DNA of 64,000 nucleotides, taken from Haliclona indistincta (lineage: Eukaryota > Porifera > Demospongiae > Haplosclerida > Chalinidae). Shown one piece after another: positions 10,679 to 20,523 of this stretch (within the stretch, counting starts at the first letter, position 1; each line of letters opens with the position of its first letter). The notes beneath the pieces are model-generated. The model searched no databases. It was given only the letters and a program-made list of their open reading frames with translations, and was not told the DNA's origin. The stretch is taken from positions 3,934,503 through 3,998,502 of the forward strand of contig OZ024787.1 in the NCBI GenBank assembly GCA_964017065.1, written 5' to 3'. A program made the position numbers and the translations under genes.

Positions 10679-10926
10679 TAGTCTCGCGGGCCAGACGTTC
10701 CGGGGGTGGGAACGTCTGCACTGGTCACTAATGCCAGCATTTTGTGGCACAACGGAATTTAATCAATTTCACGTCACGCTTTGAAATCACGTGCATGTGC
10801 ATGCTCTGTTCTAGTCTGGCCGCTGCCCCTCCCCGCCTATTGAGCGGGTGGTGGACGGCGTGTAGGGTCTAGCAAACATTACCATTCATCGACTTTATAT
10901 GAATATTAATCGTGTATAATTATAAT

Positions 10927-11510
10927 TAACCCTCGGCGCATGCGCGAGGGTTACGGTACTTGCTCTGTCATTCATTAACCCTCAGCGCATGCGCGAGGGT
11001 TACGGTACTCAGTTTGTCATTCGTTCATTCTGTCCATCGAGCTACAGAGACCATCGTTCACTTCTGAAACTCGGTAAGGGTATGAACAGGCTTAGCACGA
11101 CAATGGCTTGCAATCTGACTCGTGGATTTTGCTAAAGTGGTTTCGTTCTCGAGTTATGGCTGGCTCACCTTGACGGCCGTCTTTGACCTCTCTGACGACA
11201 AAAGCGCCCATAGTTGGCTACCTAGGTACTTGTAGATTCCATCTAAATTTTAGGACAGCTCTGGGGGTGCGTAGACATCTCAAGAAAAAGCCTATCAAAG
11301 CCAAGAGCAATGGCTACCAAGCTACTCGTGTTCACGGTCACGCCCACTTGACACACCTTGTCTCGGTTGTGGTCAGCACTTTGCTGTCTTCTGGTTAGCA
11401 GTGCAGTTTCAATAGCAAGCAGGTTGGCTTTAGCTGCAAAGCTCCTTCTGCAAACCATAACTAAGGAGCTAACTCTACAATGTGCAACACGCCGAGGGTT
11501 TCGTGAAATC
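10927..11510 (+). mobile_element. Family-B element, unit 1
   Basis: Opens with two copies of taaccctcggcgcatgcgcg (the second with cagcgc) about 50 bp apart and ends near cacgccgagggtttcgtgaa. The interior is shared by units 2 and 3 (gagaccatcgttcacttctg; gtatgaacaggcttagcacg; cgcccatagttg). Confidence 0.6.
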
Positions 11511-12006
11511 TGTTCATTCACTCGTTCGTTCGTTCGTTCATTCTGTCCAACGAGCTGCAGAGACCATCGCTCACTTCTGAAACTCGGTAAAGGTATGAAC
11601 AGGCTTAGCATGACAATGGCTTGCAATGTGACTCGTGGATTTTGCTAAAGTGCTTTCGTTCTCGAGTTATGTATGGCTGGCTCACCTTGACGGCCGTCTT
11701 GGACCTCTCTGACTACAAACGCGCCCATAGTTGACTATCTAGGTACTTGTAGATTCCATCTAAACAGCAGGACAGCTCTGGGGTTGCGTAGACATCTCAA
11801 TAAAGAGCCTATCAAAGCCAAGAGCAATGGCTACCTACTCAGTGTTCACGGTCACGCCCACTTGACACACCTTGTCTCGGTTGTGGTCAGCACTTCGCTG
11901 TCTTCTGGTTAGCAGTGCAGTTTCAATAGCAAGCAGGTTGGCTTTAGCTGCAAAGCTAACTAAAGAGCTAACTCTGCAATGTGCAACACGCCGAGGGTTT
12001 CGTGAA
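11511..12006 (+). mobile_element. Family-B element, unit 2, in tandem with unit 1
   Basis: Begins inside a cgttcgttcgttcattc run directly after unit 1 and ends with the same cacgccgagggtttcgtgaa. It lacks the gcgcatgcgc left end, so it may be an internal tandem duplication rather than an independent insertion. Confidence 0.55.
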
Positions 12007-12017
12007 GGCTGTTCATT

Positions 12018-12176
12018 AATTTTTGCAATGATAAGCGGGGATTCCTCAATGCCATTGTACCGCATGAATTGCTGCACACTGCGCTGGTTTAAGCCATCTA
12101 TGCTTGAATCGTGGTAGACTATTTTCGATAGCATCGTCAACAGCACGACTGTTAGCCACCGTAGCTGTTCTGTCAT
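12018..12176 (-). pseudogene. Short protein-like fragment in the composite element
   Basis: The minus frame reads MTEQLRWLTVVLLTMLSKIV then YHDSSIDGLNQRSVQQFMRY and NGIEESPLIIAKI before running into family-B sequence. It looks like a captured exon fragment. I do not recognise the family and it could be chance. Confidence 0.25.
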
Positions 12177-12779
12177 AGCCTGTAATATTATTCACAATCA
12201 AACCCAGCCCACGTTCCATGAATATTGCTGTGTCAAGATCTTGAGCAGTAGAATCTGATTGGTAGGTTGGAAACTATGAAGTTTGCTAGACCTACAGTGC
12301 TTCCAGTCTAGACATTCCAAAATTGCACATTTCACTAACATGAAATGTTTTTAAAAACTAAACGATAGGTTTTATAGCAGTCAAACTTGGTGAGAAGGCT
12401 GATACATCCTTCTAGAGTAAGTGTGCTTAGTCTAAACTGCAAGCCTTACTTGATCTCAAAGATACAAATGTCTAGACTGGAAGCACTGTACACGCCGTCC
12501 ACCAGACGTTCCCACCCCCGGAACGTCTGGCCCGCGAGACTAAATACTAGCCTAGCTAGAGCATCAGACTGACAGTATCAAAAAGCCCGATGCAACCAGA
12601 CAGTACTCGTTACTTACCTCAGAATCCGAACTACCACAGCGAACTATAAAAATAGTATCGTGCTCAAGATACATCTCGGCAGCGATTGAAGACGATTCAG
12701 GCCTCGATCCGGGCAGAAGGCACCATGTTCTGAAAGCACTCTTGCTGAAAGACGTAATGTATTTTATGTAATAACTAGT

Positions 12780-12905
12780 AGTCTACACGTGATCACACGT
12801 AATAACCAATAGCACATGTATTACATGTGCTATTGGTTATAGATTATTATAATAATTATAAATTTTATGAGCTGTTAAAATAATTATAAACAGCTCATAA
12901 ATAAT
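12780..12905. repeat. Two adjacent short palindromes
   Basis: ataaccaatagcacatg pairs with catgtgctattggttat (about 12801-12841), and tttatgagctgtt pairs with aacagctcataaa (about 12866-12902). Confidence 0.6.
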
Positions 12906-13405
12906 TAACCCTCGGCGCATGCGCAAGGGCAACAGTAATAAACTTTGAACTTTGGTACATACTTGCTTTGTCATTCGTTCGTTCTGTCCATCGAGCTGCA
13001 GAGACCATCGCTCACTTCTGAAACTCGGTAAAGGTATGAACAGGCTTAGCACGACAATGGCTTGCAATGTAACTCGTGGATTTTGCTAAAGTGCTTTCGT
13101 TCTCGAGTTATGTATGGCTGGCTCACCTTGGCGGCCATCTTGGACCTCTCTGACTACAAAAGCGCCCATAGTTGACTATCTAGATACTTGTAGATTCCAT
13201 CTAAACAGCAGGACAGCTCTGAGTGTGCGTAGATACATGTATAGCAATGGCTGCCTTCATGCATGGTCACGCCCACATGCCAACAGTACTACAGCCTATA
13301 AGCTAAACAGGTTGGGACTAGCTGCAACTCCTGCTGCAATCTCCCAACTAGGGAGCTTAGTGCTAACTCTACGCAATGGTGCTAAACGCCGAGGGTTCGT
13401 GAAAT
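12906..13405 (+). mobile_element. Family-B element, unit 3
   Basis: Starts taaccctcggcgcatgcgc and ends acgccgagggttcgtgaaat; the interior matches units 1 and 2 with a diverged middle part. Confidence 0.6.
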
Positions 13406-14951
13406 TCGTTCATTATCTATGAACAGATCAACCGATGGTTTTCTTTGCGTCTTCGACTAAAGCTTATTTGTCTATTTCTACGTATCTATGGTTGAGTAGC
13501 TCCATCAGTTGGTTGAACGAGAACTCCTTGCTGACGTACTGGGAACTCTGCCAGACTGCTCGTGTGGCTGCGAAGCAAGGTGAGAGCTGCTGTTCTTTGT
13601 ATTGGAGTGTGTTGCTGTGTGTGCCTTGTCTGTGGTTTGCTGCGAGAAGAATTGAGCTGTTGAATTGTTGTGTAGTGTTGGTAGTGAGGAGGACTGGGCT
13701 GTTGGAGCGTTGTGTGGTGTTGATGTCTTGTTTTTGTAGTTTATGTTTGAGCAACAATGTCTCTTCTGAGTTAGCACATCTGTAGGTACAGCAGAGAAGT
13801 TGTTAGTAATTTTATTTTAGTTTACCTCAAGACTGTGGCAGTAGCACATACGTCTCCCGGGCTTTTTTGTTGTGGGTTTAAACTGTGGCTGTGTTTCATT
13901 CTTTTTGTTGGGAGGTATGATGTCTTTCTGAGTGAAATTTGCGAGAAATAGGTCTGCGAAATATTATTAATTTTGTTTTAGCTTACAGTGTATGTTGGCC
14001 TTATCCTGCCCCTAAATGAGACTGTTTGTTTGAAAGAATTATTACTAGGCATTTGAGTTAGATTAAATAATGTGTTTCGCAACATACCATCCAAACTTTT
14101 CTCAATTGGTATTCCATCCTGTAGTTTCAAGGACATGGTCTCTCATGGTTTGTGTGTGTGTGGCGATGTATGTGACTTCTATACTAATCCATGGTGTGCT
14201 ATTCTTAAAGTACAGTAGTGGGGTGTTCATCTTGTTTGATTTCGATGGCTTCCTTGTTTCTTCTGTTTTTCTAGTGGTCCATATGTTAGGCCGGTAGTTA
14301 CCATCTCGGCAACACAAGAAGTAGTATTGAGTGCCTATACAGATCATTTTGTACATGTATAGTTAAGGGTGCAGAGTCACGCCCACGCATGTATTTTTGG
14401 CTGGTTGCTAGGGGGTTGTATCTCAGAAACTACAGGTGATATTTCAAGAAACCAAAGACCTATGCTACAAGACTGGCGTAGGCTGTACACATTGCAAACT
14501 ATAAGCGCTGAAAGTGCCAGACGGAAACGTGACGTTCACAGTTAGATACAACACTTAGCCAAATAAAACTTTCGTTCACTCAGGTAGTAGAACTTCAGAT
14601 TGTGCATGTATACGTGCTTCAACAAGGCGAAGACAGTAACAGAGAGCTTTTTCGTGTATTGTGCTTGAAAGTGCGATTTTGAGCTGCTTACCTCGTGGTT
14701 TTCCTACTCAGAGGGAGTTTATTAACAAAAACTCTCTGTTATAGTCTTTATCTGGTCGCTAATAGTCATATATCCAAGTTTGGGTCTATTCTGAAGCCCA
14801 CAGACAGAGTTTTATTGAGGAATGTATTGTTGGCTACTGTCGATTATTCTTATTCATAACAAGCTTGTACAAACAGTGAATATCATTTGTGGTGTTGTAA
14901 CAATGTTCAACTTGTACATTCCTGAATAAGTTAAGTAATATTTAAACCTAA
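13406..14951. other. No supported gene; low-complexity ORFs
   Basis: Overlapping ORFs at 13435-13785 on both strands are Ser/Thr/Gln-rich or hydrophobic and match nothing I know. The minus frame includes a more protein-like patch (AVWQSSQYVSKEFSFNQLME), so a decayed exon is possible. The rest is AT-rich without recognisable structure. Confidence 0.35.
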
Positions 14952-15105
14952 CTAGGCAGTGCATTATGTGATATAAAGCATGAGGGTGGGGTCAATAATG
15001 GTCGAGAATGTGTTGATAATGAGCCGAAGGCAAGTGCATTGTCACGCGTACGAGACCGTTATTGACGACGCCCGAGTGCTTTATATCGAGTAATGCACTG
15101 CCTAG
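14952..15105. repeat. Foldback element 2
   Basis: ctaggcagtgcatta pairs with taatgcactgcctag, and gatataaagca with tgctttatatc inside it. The design resembles the palindrome at 4418-4574 (internal cgcccgagtgct/ctcgggc-like blocks), suggesting one foldback family. Confidence 0.6.
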
Positions 15106-15118
15106 TGTGGTCTAAACG

Positions 15119-15262
15119 TTTTAGACCATACCACGTGGCTTTCGCATTGAGCATTGTTTACCTAACAGTGTGCATTAACAATTTTAATACACACTTAAGT
15201 GTATTTAATGCACACTTTTTGAGTAGTATGATTGGTCGAAAGTCACGTGGTATGGTCTAATC
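15119..15262. repeat. Foldback element 3
   Basis: tttagaccataccacgtg pairs with cacgtggtatggtctaa, with gaaagc/gctttc blocks next to the arms. It follows foldback element 2 directly. A 40-bp direct repeat (cttggctgcatgactcctcc-like) lies just to the right, at 15329-15390. Confidence 0.6.
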
Positions 15263-15578
15263 GGGTTGTTAGGGCCTGCACCCTTAAGCAGTTTTGTTGT
15301 GAATTGTACCATTGGTCGAGCCATTTGCTTGGCTGCATGACTCCTCCTCCTTGGTCTCACTTGCTTGGCTGCATGACCCTCCTCCTCGGTCTCACTTGTT
15401 GTACATTAATTTAGTCATCATCTTGCCGTCAGTAGTTTTTATGTAATGTGCGTATGTCAATTCTTCCTCTTTCTCTTTCCAGGAAAAGAATTCACTCTCA
15501 GAGGAGAATTCAAGACTTTGGATCTATAGAGTTTAAATATTGATTATTAATGTTATTGTACATGTACGTGGTACTACT

Positions 15579-15850
15579 CTACACCTCACCAAATTCATCA
15601 TTATGTTTCTCTTGGCAGTGTCTTTGCACATTGTAAAATCCTGCGGTATCTTCACATTCCTCATAAGGACACTTGAACCTCCCTTCTTTTGTCTCTCTTC
15701 TTCCATGAAACTTTGCTACGTGTGCTTTCAAGTATCTTTCCTGGTGAATGTGTGGCTGCAGTCATCACAAACAAATGGTTTCTTGTCCTGAGGTTGCTGT
15801 TTGACGTGTTGCTATGATGGATTGCTTGTGTATATTGACCCAGTGTCGTT
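15579..15850 (-). pseudogene. C2H2 zinc-finger gene fragment with a frameshift
   Basis: On the minus strand one frame reads KKPFVCDDCSHTFTRKD, the start of a classical C2H2 finger with its linker. Then the frame slips by one base near 15732 and continues LKAHVAKFHGRRETKEGRFK and CPYEECEDTAGFYNVQRHC, ending QEKHNEFGEV and a stop at 15579. Both fingers have the C-x2/4-C...H-x3/4-H pattern across the slip. A one-base deletion in the sequence, or in the assembly, is the simplest explanation. No upstream exon is evident. Confidence 0.55.
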
Positions 15851-16057
15851 TTAGGACATGTTACCGTATGTAGCTTCGTGCACAGGATCAAATGGGCAAG
15901 AATATAATAGTAGCGATCACTGTACAGTCTGTTGAAATTTTACAAGCAAAATAAACAACTATTAGATCTAATGGTTAAATAATTATAGTACACAGAAGAT
16001 TGATTAATATTTACATGGATGATTGAAGAAATATAGTGATACAATGACAATCAAGAG

Positions 16058-16594
16058 TTAGTCAATGGAGCGTAGTTCAGAGCTGACCAGATCCATTGGT
16101 GGAGGGGGTCTGGCCGCATGTCTGACACTCGAGCGGGCTCCTCTTATGCACTGAATCGCAGACCGCAGTAGAGAGAATGTAATTCGACTGCGAAGCCAAA
16201 AGAGGGTCTTGTTGTAGGGCTGATCCCATTTTGAGGAGAGGCGATGAGCTAGTCTCTTGTAGAACACAGTTGCCTCTTTAGCCATGCCTCCAGTAGCTGA
16301 GAGAACTAGTGGAGTGAAGGAGGCATGTTCAACCTCTCTTACCCTCTGCTCATACTGCCGTTTTTTGATGAGCTCGTGCTTACGGTAGCAGGAGGTTGGA
16401 CGGGAGTGGCGATTGGATTGAGCACAAGGGCTGAAGATTCTGAGGTCCGTTGAAATTGGGTGCTTAATTCCGTACCACTGCGTGGCACTTTGTATCGCTC
16501 TGTGAACCATGGATATGTTCAGATAGATCGTAGAGAACAGATGTAGCTGATCTGAACGAGTTCCGTGCCTCACAGAACTACACAAAACTGCCAC
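16058..16594 (-). pseudogene. Retrotransposon protein C-terminal remnant
   Basis: An open frame of 178 codons includes KKRQYEQRVREVEHASFTPL, VLSATGGMAKEATVFYKRLA, PYNKTLFWLRSRITFSLLRS and RGARSS. This series is the common C-terminal part of reverse-transcriptase proteins in sponge and coral retrotransposons (KRxYExRVxxVExxxFTPLV...GG...RGxRS). The RT catalytic core (YxDD) is absent, so this is a 5'-truncated remnant. Confidence 0.6.
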
Positions 16595-16837
16595 TCACTG
16601 CACGGAATTGAGCACGCAATTTCTGTTAATCCGCAGTAGATCTATTCCGGTAAAGAATGAGCTCGGGCTAGTGAAATACACAAGATTGACGCTCAGCTGG
16701 CCAGTGAAACCAGTCTTACCCACAACTACTAAAGCAGATGGGGTTAGGTCATGCAGTTTAGGTAGTTAGCTTGTACAATACAAACCCACAGCTAGCACAT
16801 GTATGGGCTGGGCTGAACAGCACCTGGATTGCATAAA

Positions 16838-17355
16838 CTGTCGCATGACCCAGAACAAACATCTTTATTTATCACACATAGTGTAAAGCATCAGCATAAT
16901 TATGGGTTGAGCTCAAGCAACTTCACATAATATTATCTGTCTGCAAAGCTTCGCTAAATACATTGCCAAGTATTGTATGATGCAATTGAAATGAACTGAT
17001 TGTTATTAACTACTCATGGTGGTGGGATACTCCTATGCATTGTGATTGTCACTACAGATCTGCACCAAGGCTCGATTACCATATACGACAATACATGTCC
17101 AACAGTAATTCTTGCAAACACTTCAGCGTTGCTGCGTTGGCACACATGATTAGCCATCTTAATTCAAGGTCATCCTATAGATATGATGGCTGATCGGCGA
17201 TGATAATTGGCTCCATTGTCGATTTGATGTTCATCAAATCGACAAAGGAGCCAATAATTTATAATTGTCATTCTAGTATTACATTGCTATAATCTCAGCT
17301 GCATCAAAAGATTATTCTCTGTACATTGGAAAATGAATTACATTTATGATAAAAA
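16838..17355. other. Right copy of the GCNT duplication, 3' flank
   Basis: Matches 7237-7711 with several indels. At 17209-17252 it carries its own palindrome (ggctccattgtcgatttgat / atcaaatcgacaaaggagcc) that the other copy has only in half (atcaaatcgac). This is a presence/absence difference between the duplicates. Confidence 0.6.
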
Positions 17356-18717
17356 TTAATTCTCTAGCACATGCAAGACTCGGTTCTTGTTCAAGCAGTC
17401 TCGCTTATACTCTAGTATATTCTGCTCCACAATCTTTTGCTCCATACAGTCCATCACTACATGATCGTACTCCATAAAGTACTTGTTGTAAAAGAATATC
17501 GTGGTTTCCCACTTCAAGTAGTTGTAAAGAAGAGGTATATCACTAACACTTAATATACAAGAGGTGTGAACTGCTTTGCCAGTGCATTTCTTGCTGAAGA
17601 ATGTCTTCACCAACATCACGTCCATTTTTGAAGTCCGATGAAGTGTTGGTGCTTCAGGTAGCATGTAAGCTGTCGCATAGAACTCTTCATCAGGCATTAG
17701 AGCTGTGGACATGTAGCGATGAAGAGCTCGCACACGTGGGCTGGTGAGTAGAAATTGAACAAACTTTATTGAAGCACTGATGTAGTTGACTGATTTATAC
17801 AGTTTAATTCCAAATGGCACTCTCCACCAACGTGCACCCAACTTTTGCATTTTTCCATTCTTTGCTTTGTAGTGCGATTCAAATCTCTCTCGGTAGACAT
17901 CTTTTGATACTCTGTAAGCATTGACAACAGTATCTCCATTCAGTTTACTGAGTGTGTCAACCATTACTCTGTTGCTATTAAACGGTAGTTCTTTGCCACA
18001 CAAGATGTTAGCGTATTTCCACTGTACAGGTTGGTAGTTGTAAGTTAAATATCGAAGACACGTCAACTGAGCATCAACCATACTGATGTGCATGTAGGTT
18101 ACCTCGACTAAGTCATCGGGAATAACAATATTATCAAAACAAGAGGCCAGTTTTCTGAATGCATGAATTAGATTCTTGGCTTTACCATCAAGATGGAGAC
18201 AGTAGACATTGTGTGGTCGATATATCGCTCTCAGTAGTCGCATTATCTGTTGAGGACTGTTGTGGAACAGAATCACATAAGCCAGTGGAAATTTTTTCTC
18301 AGTGTCTGATATGTAGAAATTATCCTTTGACAGCAGATCTCTCACATAAGAGCAGCTCTTGGCTTTAGTATAAAACTCATCAATAGTCTCACTGTTGGTC
18401 CAATTCTTCAGTTCACTCAGCACTCTCTTCTGCTCTGTGCGATTCTCTGCCTTCAACTTCTGGCAGCTAGCTTTAACTGATGGATTGACGGTCGTGACGC
18501 GGAGTCCAATCCATGATTTGGCAGGTCGCGCAGTCGTCTGACACGATGGCTGATCAAGGATTGGTGTTGACTCGATGATGGGAAGATAGTCAAAAATCGT
18601 CAGTTCTCCACTGGATAATAGATTAATACTGGTCAATAATAGAAATAGCCGATACGCACACACACCAGTGACCATGAGGACGCAAGCTACGAAGATCCGT
18701 CTTGATTTGATGATCAT
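17356..18717 (-). CDS. Core-2-type beta-1,6-N-acetylglucosaminyltransferase (GT14), copy 2
   Basis: 453 residues, single exon, type II Golgi enzyme. All GT14 landmarks of copy 1 are present (FPLAYVILFHNSPQQIMRLL, HNVYCLHLDGKA, ILCGKELPFNSN, MPDEEFYATAYMLP). Differences concentrate at the N-terminus and TM anchor, around KLGARWWRVP (KLGPRLWRVP in copy 1), at YLKWETT near the C-terminus, and in the extended end NRVLHVLEN. The high identity inside a conserved open frame says both copies are probably functional and the duplication is recent. The 5' flank is cut about 45 bp upstream of the ATG, where an eroded version of the copy-1 palindrome abuts the SRCR pseudogene region. Confidence 0.85.
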   Translation of the reverse strand: MIIKSRRIFVACVLMVTGVCAYRLFLLLTSINLLSSGELTIFDYLPIIESTPILDQPSCQTTARPAKSWIGLRVTTVNPSVKASCQKLKAENRTEQKRVLSELKNWTNSETIDEFYTKAKSCSYVRDLLSKDNFYISDTEKKFPLAYVILFHNSPQQIMRLLRAIYRPHNVYCLHLDGKAKNLIHAFRKLASCFDNIVIPDDLVEVTYMHISMVDAQLTCLRYLTYNYQPVQWKYANILCGKELPFNSNRVMVDTLSKLNGDTVVNAYRVSKDVYRERFESHYKAKNGKMQKLGARWWRVPFGIKLYKSVNYISASIKFVQFLLTSPRVRALHRYMSTALMPDEEFYATAYMLPEAPTLHRTSKMDVMLVKTFFSKKCTGKAVHTSCILSVSDIPLLYNYLKWETTIFFYNKYFMEYDHVVMDCMEQKIVEQNILEYKRDCLNKNRVLHVLEN

Positions 18718-18760
18718 GGCATATAATTATTATACTATGAAGTAAATACAACAACACACG

Positions 18761-18872
18761 ATATGACACCGATCCAACAGCAGTGCTGTTGGATGTAGTC
18801 TGGCTGTTGAAGGGTTCAACCGGGAAGAAAGTCCAGACCACTCCCCAACCACAGCGGAAGGAGTGGTCTGGG
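18761..18872. repeat. Eroded GCNT-upstream palindrome plus a second short inverted repeat
   Basis: atatgacaccgatccaacag continues into a 23-bp palindrome (18772-18794, atccaacagca|g|tgctgttggat). Then ccagaccactcc (18830-18841) pairs with ggagtggtctgg (18860-18871). The break between duplicated GCNT sequence and the SRCR relic lies here. Confidence 0.6.
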
Positions 18873-18940
18873 ATGAGGTCCTGCGTATGACGTCATGATC
18901 ATGTGACTTCGACGAAAAGTGACGTTTTTTCCGGAAGTCA

Positions 18941-20151
18941 GGCATTTGTTACTAACAACTGGATGGTGCTGTGTCCCAGATTGTGGAGCCAAGCCGCACA
19001 AGCTACTGTAGCAAGTCAATTAAGCAGCACTGTCCAGTGTTTTTATGTTCCACAGGAGGAAATATGTATTACAACTGCACGTTGCTACTGGAGATAGTAG
19101 TGATAATTACTTCTCATTCCATTTCTATTGCTCTGGAGAAGAGAGTGCAATCACAGACTGTGCTACAAGTGGTATTAATACAATGGGATTAGGATGTCCA
19201 TTTCCAGATACTACATTAGCTGTTGGAATTATGTGTGACACTCAAGCTGCAGGTATAGTTAATATAATTATTATTATTCTTTTTACCTTTCGATCATAAA
19301 ATGATATAGAAACACCTGAGGTATCCTATCCACTAGCGTGGTTAGATGATATTAGATGCAAATTAACCTTCTCTCTGCTCCGTTCAACCATCACGTGCCT
19401 GCGTGGTTCTCGATCCTCTTCAAGAAGTACAAACCATCTAAACTCCATTGTATAGACCTTGCCCTCACTGAGGGAAGAGTCAGTCATTGACAGCTGTTTA
19501 TTTTTCTCCCTCTCAGTTTGAACTATTAAAGTTTATTCCTCTTATTACCCTCATTAACCTGTATTACCTATTTTGAACTTTGTTAAACATTGCATTGTGA
19601 AAAAACCACTAGAGTGATTGGGTGGAGGTGCAATTGGAGTAGTTCTGAGTGCGGTCTTTCTGTCTACTTTGTTCGCAATTGCAGCCCTATTGAGGAGGAT
19701 ATTCACACAACGTAAGAAGTGAACAATGCATTTCTCTTTGAGCTAAAATATCTATAGGAACTATAATTATTGTCATTGCTTGAATTGTACAATAGTCACA
19801 GACTTCAAAAAAACTTAATACTAATGCACTAAAACAGCTTCAGGAAATTTCCTTGTTGCATGCATTGGGTACTTCTTTGTGTACTACTACAAATGATTAC
19901 AATCGTACTAACAGGCCGAACCAAACTAGAGGAGCATTCTCTCAAGGACTATCCAACAGTACTAACATAAACTCTATGTCTCAACCAGTGCCGCATGATG
20001 ACTGTCAGGTTGCACCAGCCAAACCACGTGCACACAGCGGGCCGGGCGGAGCAGAGGAATCCTGCAGCTGCAGACAACTTGGAAGTTGCACGGCTCTCAT
20101 TTTCCAAGGGAGAGCAGGGCACTGGAGCATACTCTCAGCTGGATCAACAGT
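18941..20151 (+). pseudogene. 5'-truncated SRCR receptor pseudogene
   Basis: Paralogue of 2416-5021 lacking signal peptide and first SRCR domain. It starts mid-domain (FVTNNWMVLCPRLWSQ) and the frame then breaks before the next exon (19036 on: FYCSGEESAITDCATSG, CPFPDTTLAVGIMCDTQAA, donor at 19251/19252). The TM exon (GGAIGVVLSAVFLSTLFAIA) has TGA at 19615-19617 exactly where the other copies have the conserved TGG. The tail region (19844-20151) matches exon 7 (INSMSQPVPHDDCQ; then, in another frame, SFSKGEQGTGAYSQLDQQ) but has lost the NYANFAVYDTV segment. Several independent lesions make this a pseudogene, unless unusual splicing rescues parts. Confidence 0.8.
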
Positions 20152-20523
20152 AACATCATTAGTGTGTTTGTCAAGTGTGTAGTGAACTGTTATGAAATAT
20201 TAACTATTATGAGTAGAACTGTATTCTTCAGTGAATTTGTTTTGTGTATTATCAGCCCTTATGTTAGCCTGGACGAGACTACCCAGCCTACCCTTATGTA
20301 TGACTTGTATTTTTGAAATGCATTGCTATTCATGGGGGTCGAACTTAGTAAACTCTTTGGCTGCATGCGAGCCGTAAAAAAATATCGAGTGACAAAGTAA
20401 CACTGACATGGTAGTGTGCAAGACTAGAAACCGGCATTCCACCTCATTATCTGCGCAGTGTATACTTTATATTTAAACTTGTGGGGAGTAAGTGGGGGCG
20501 AGGACTCAGCTAATGATCGCAGT
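20152..20523. other. Promoter region of the death-domain gene
   Basis: No gene seen. Contains gcattccacctcattatctg and an AT-rich block (tatactttatatttaaac) about 45 bp upstream of the start codon at 20524 that could serve as a core promoter. Confidence 0.35.

Larger units (their letters stand above)
10679..12542. mobile_element. Composite element bounded by 40-bp inverted repeats
   Basis: Left end tagtctcgcgggccagacgt and right end (its reverse complement acgtctggcccgcgagacta) are each themselves palindromic (ccagacgttcc...ggaacgtctg). The 1.86 kb between them contains two family-B units and no intact gene. The sequences just outside (gactgacagtat...aaagcccgat) match each other in direct orientation, consistent with insertion into one older repeat. 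Confidence 0.6.
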
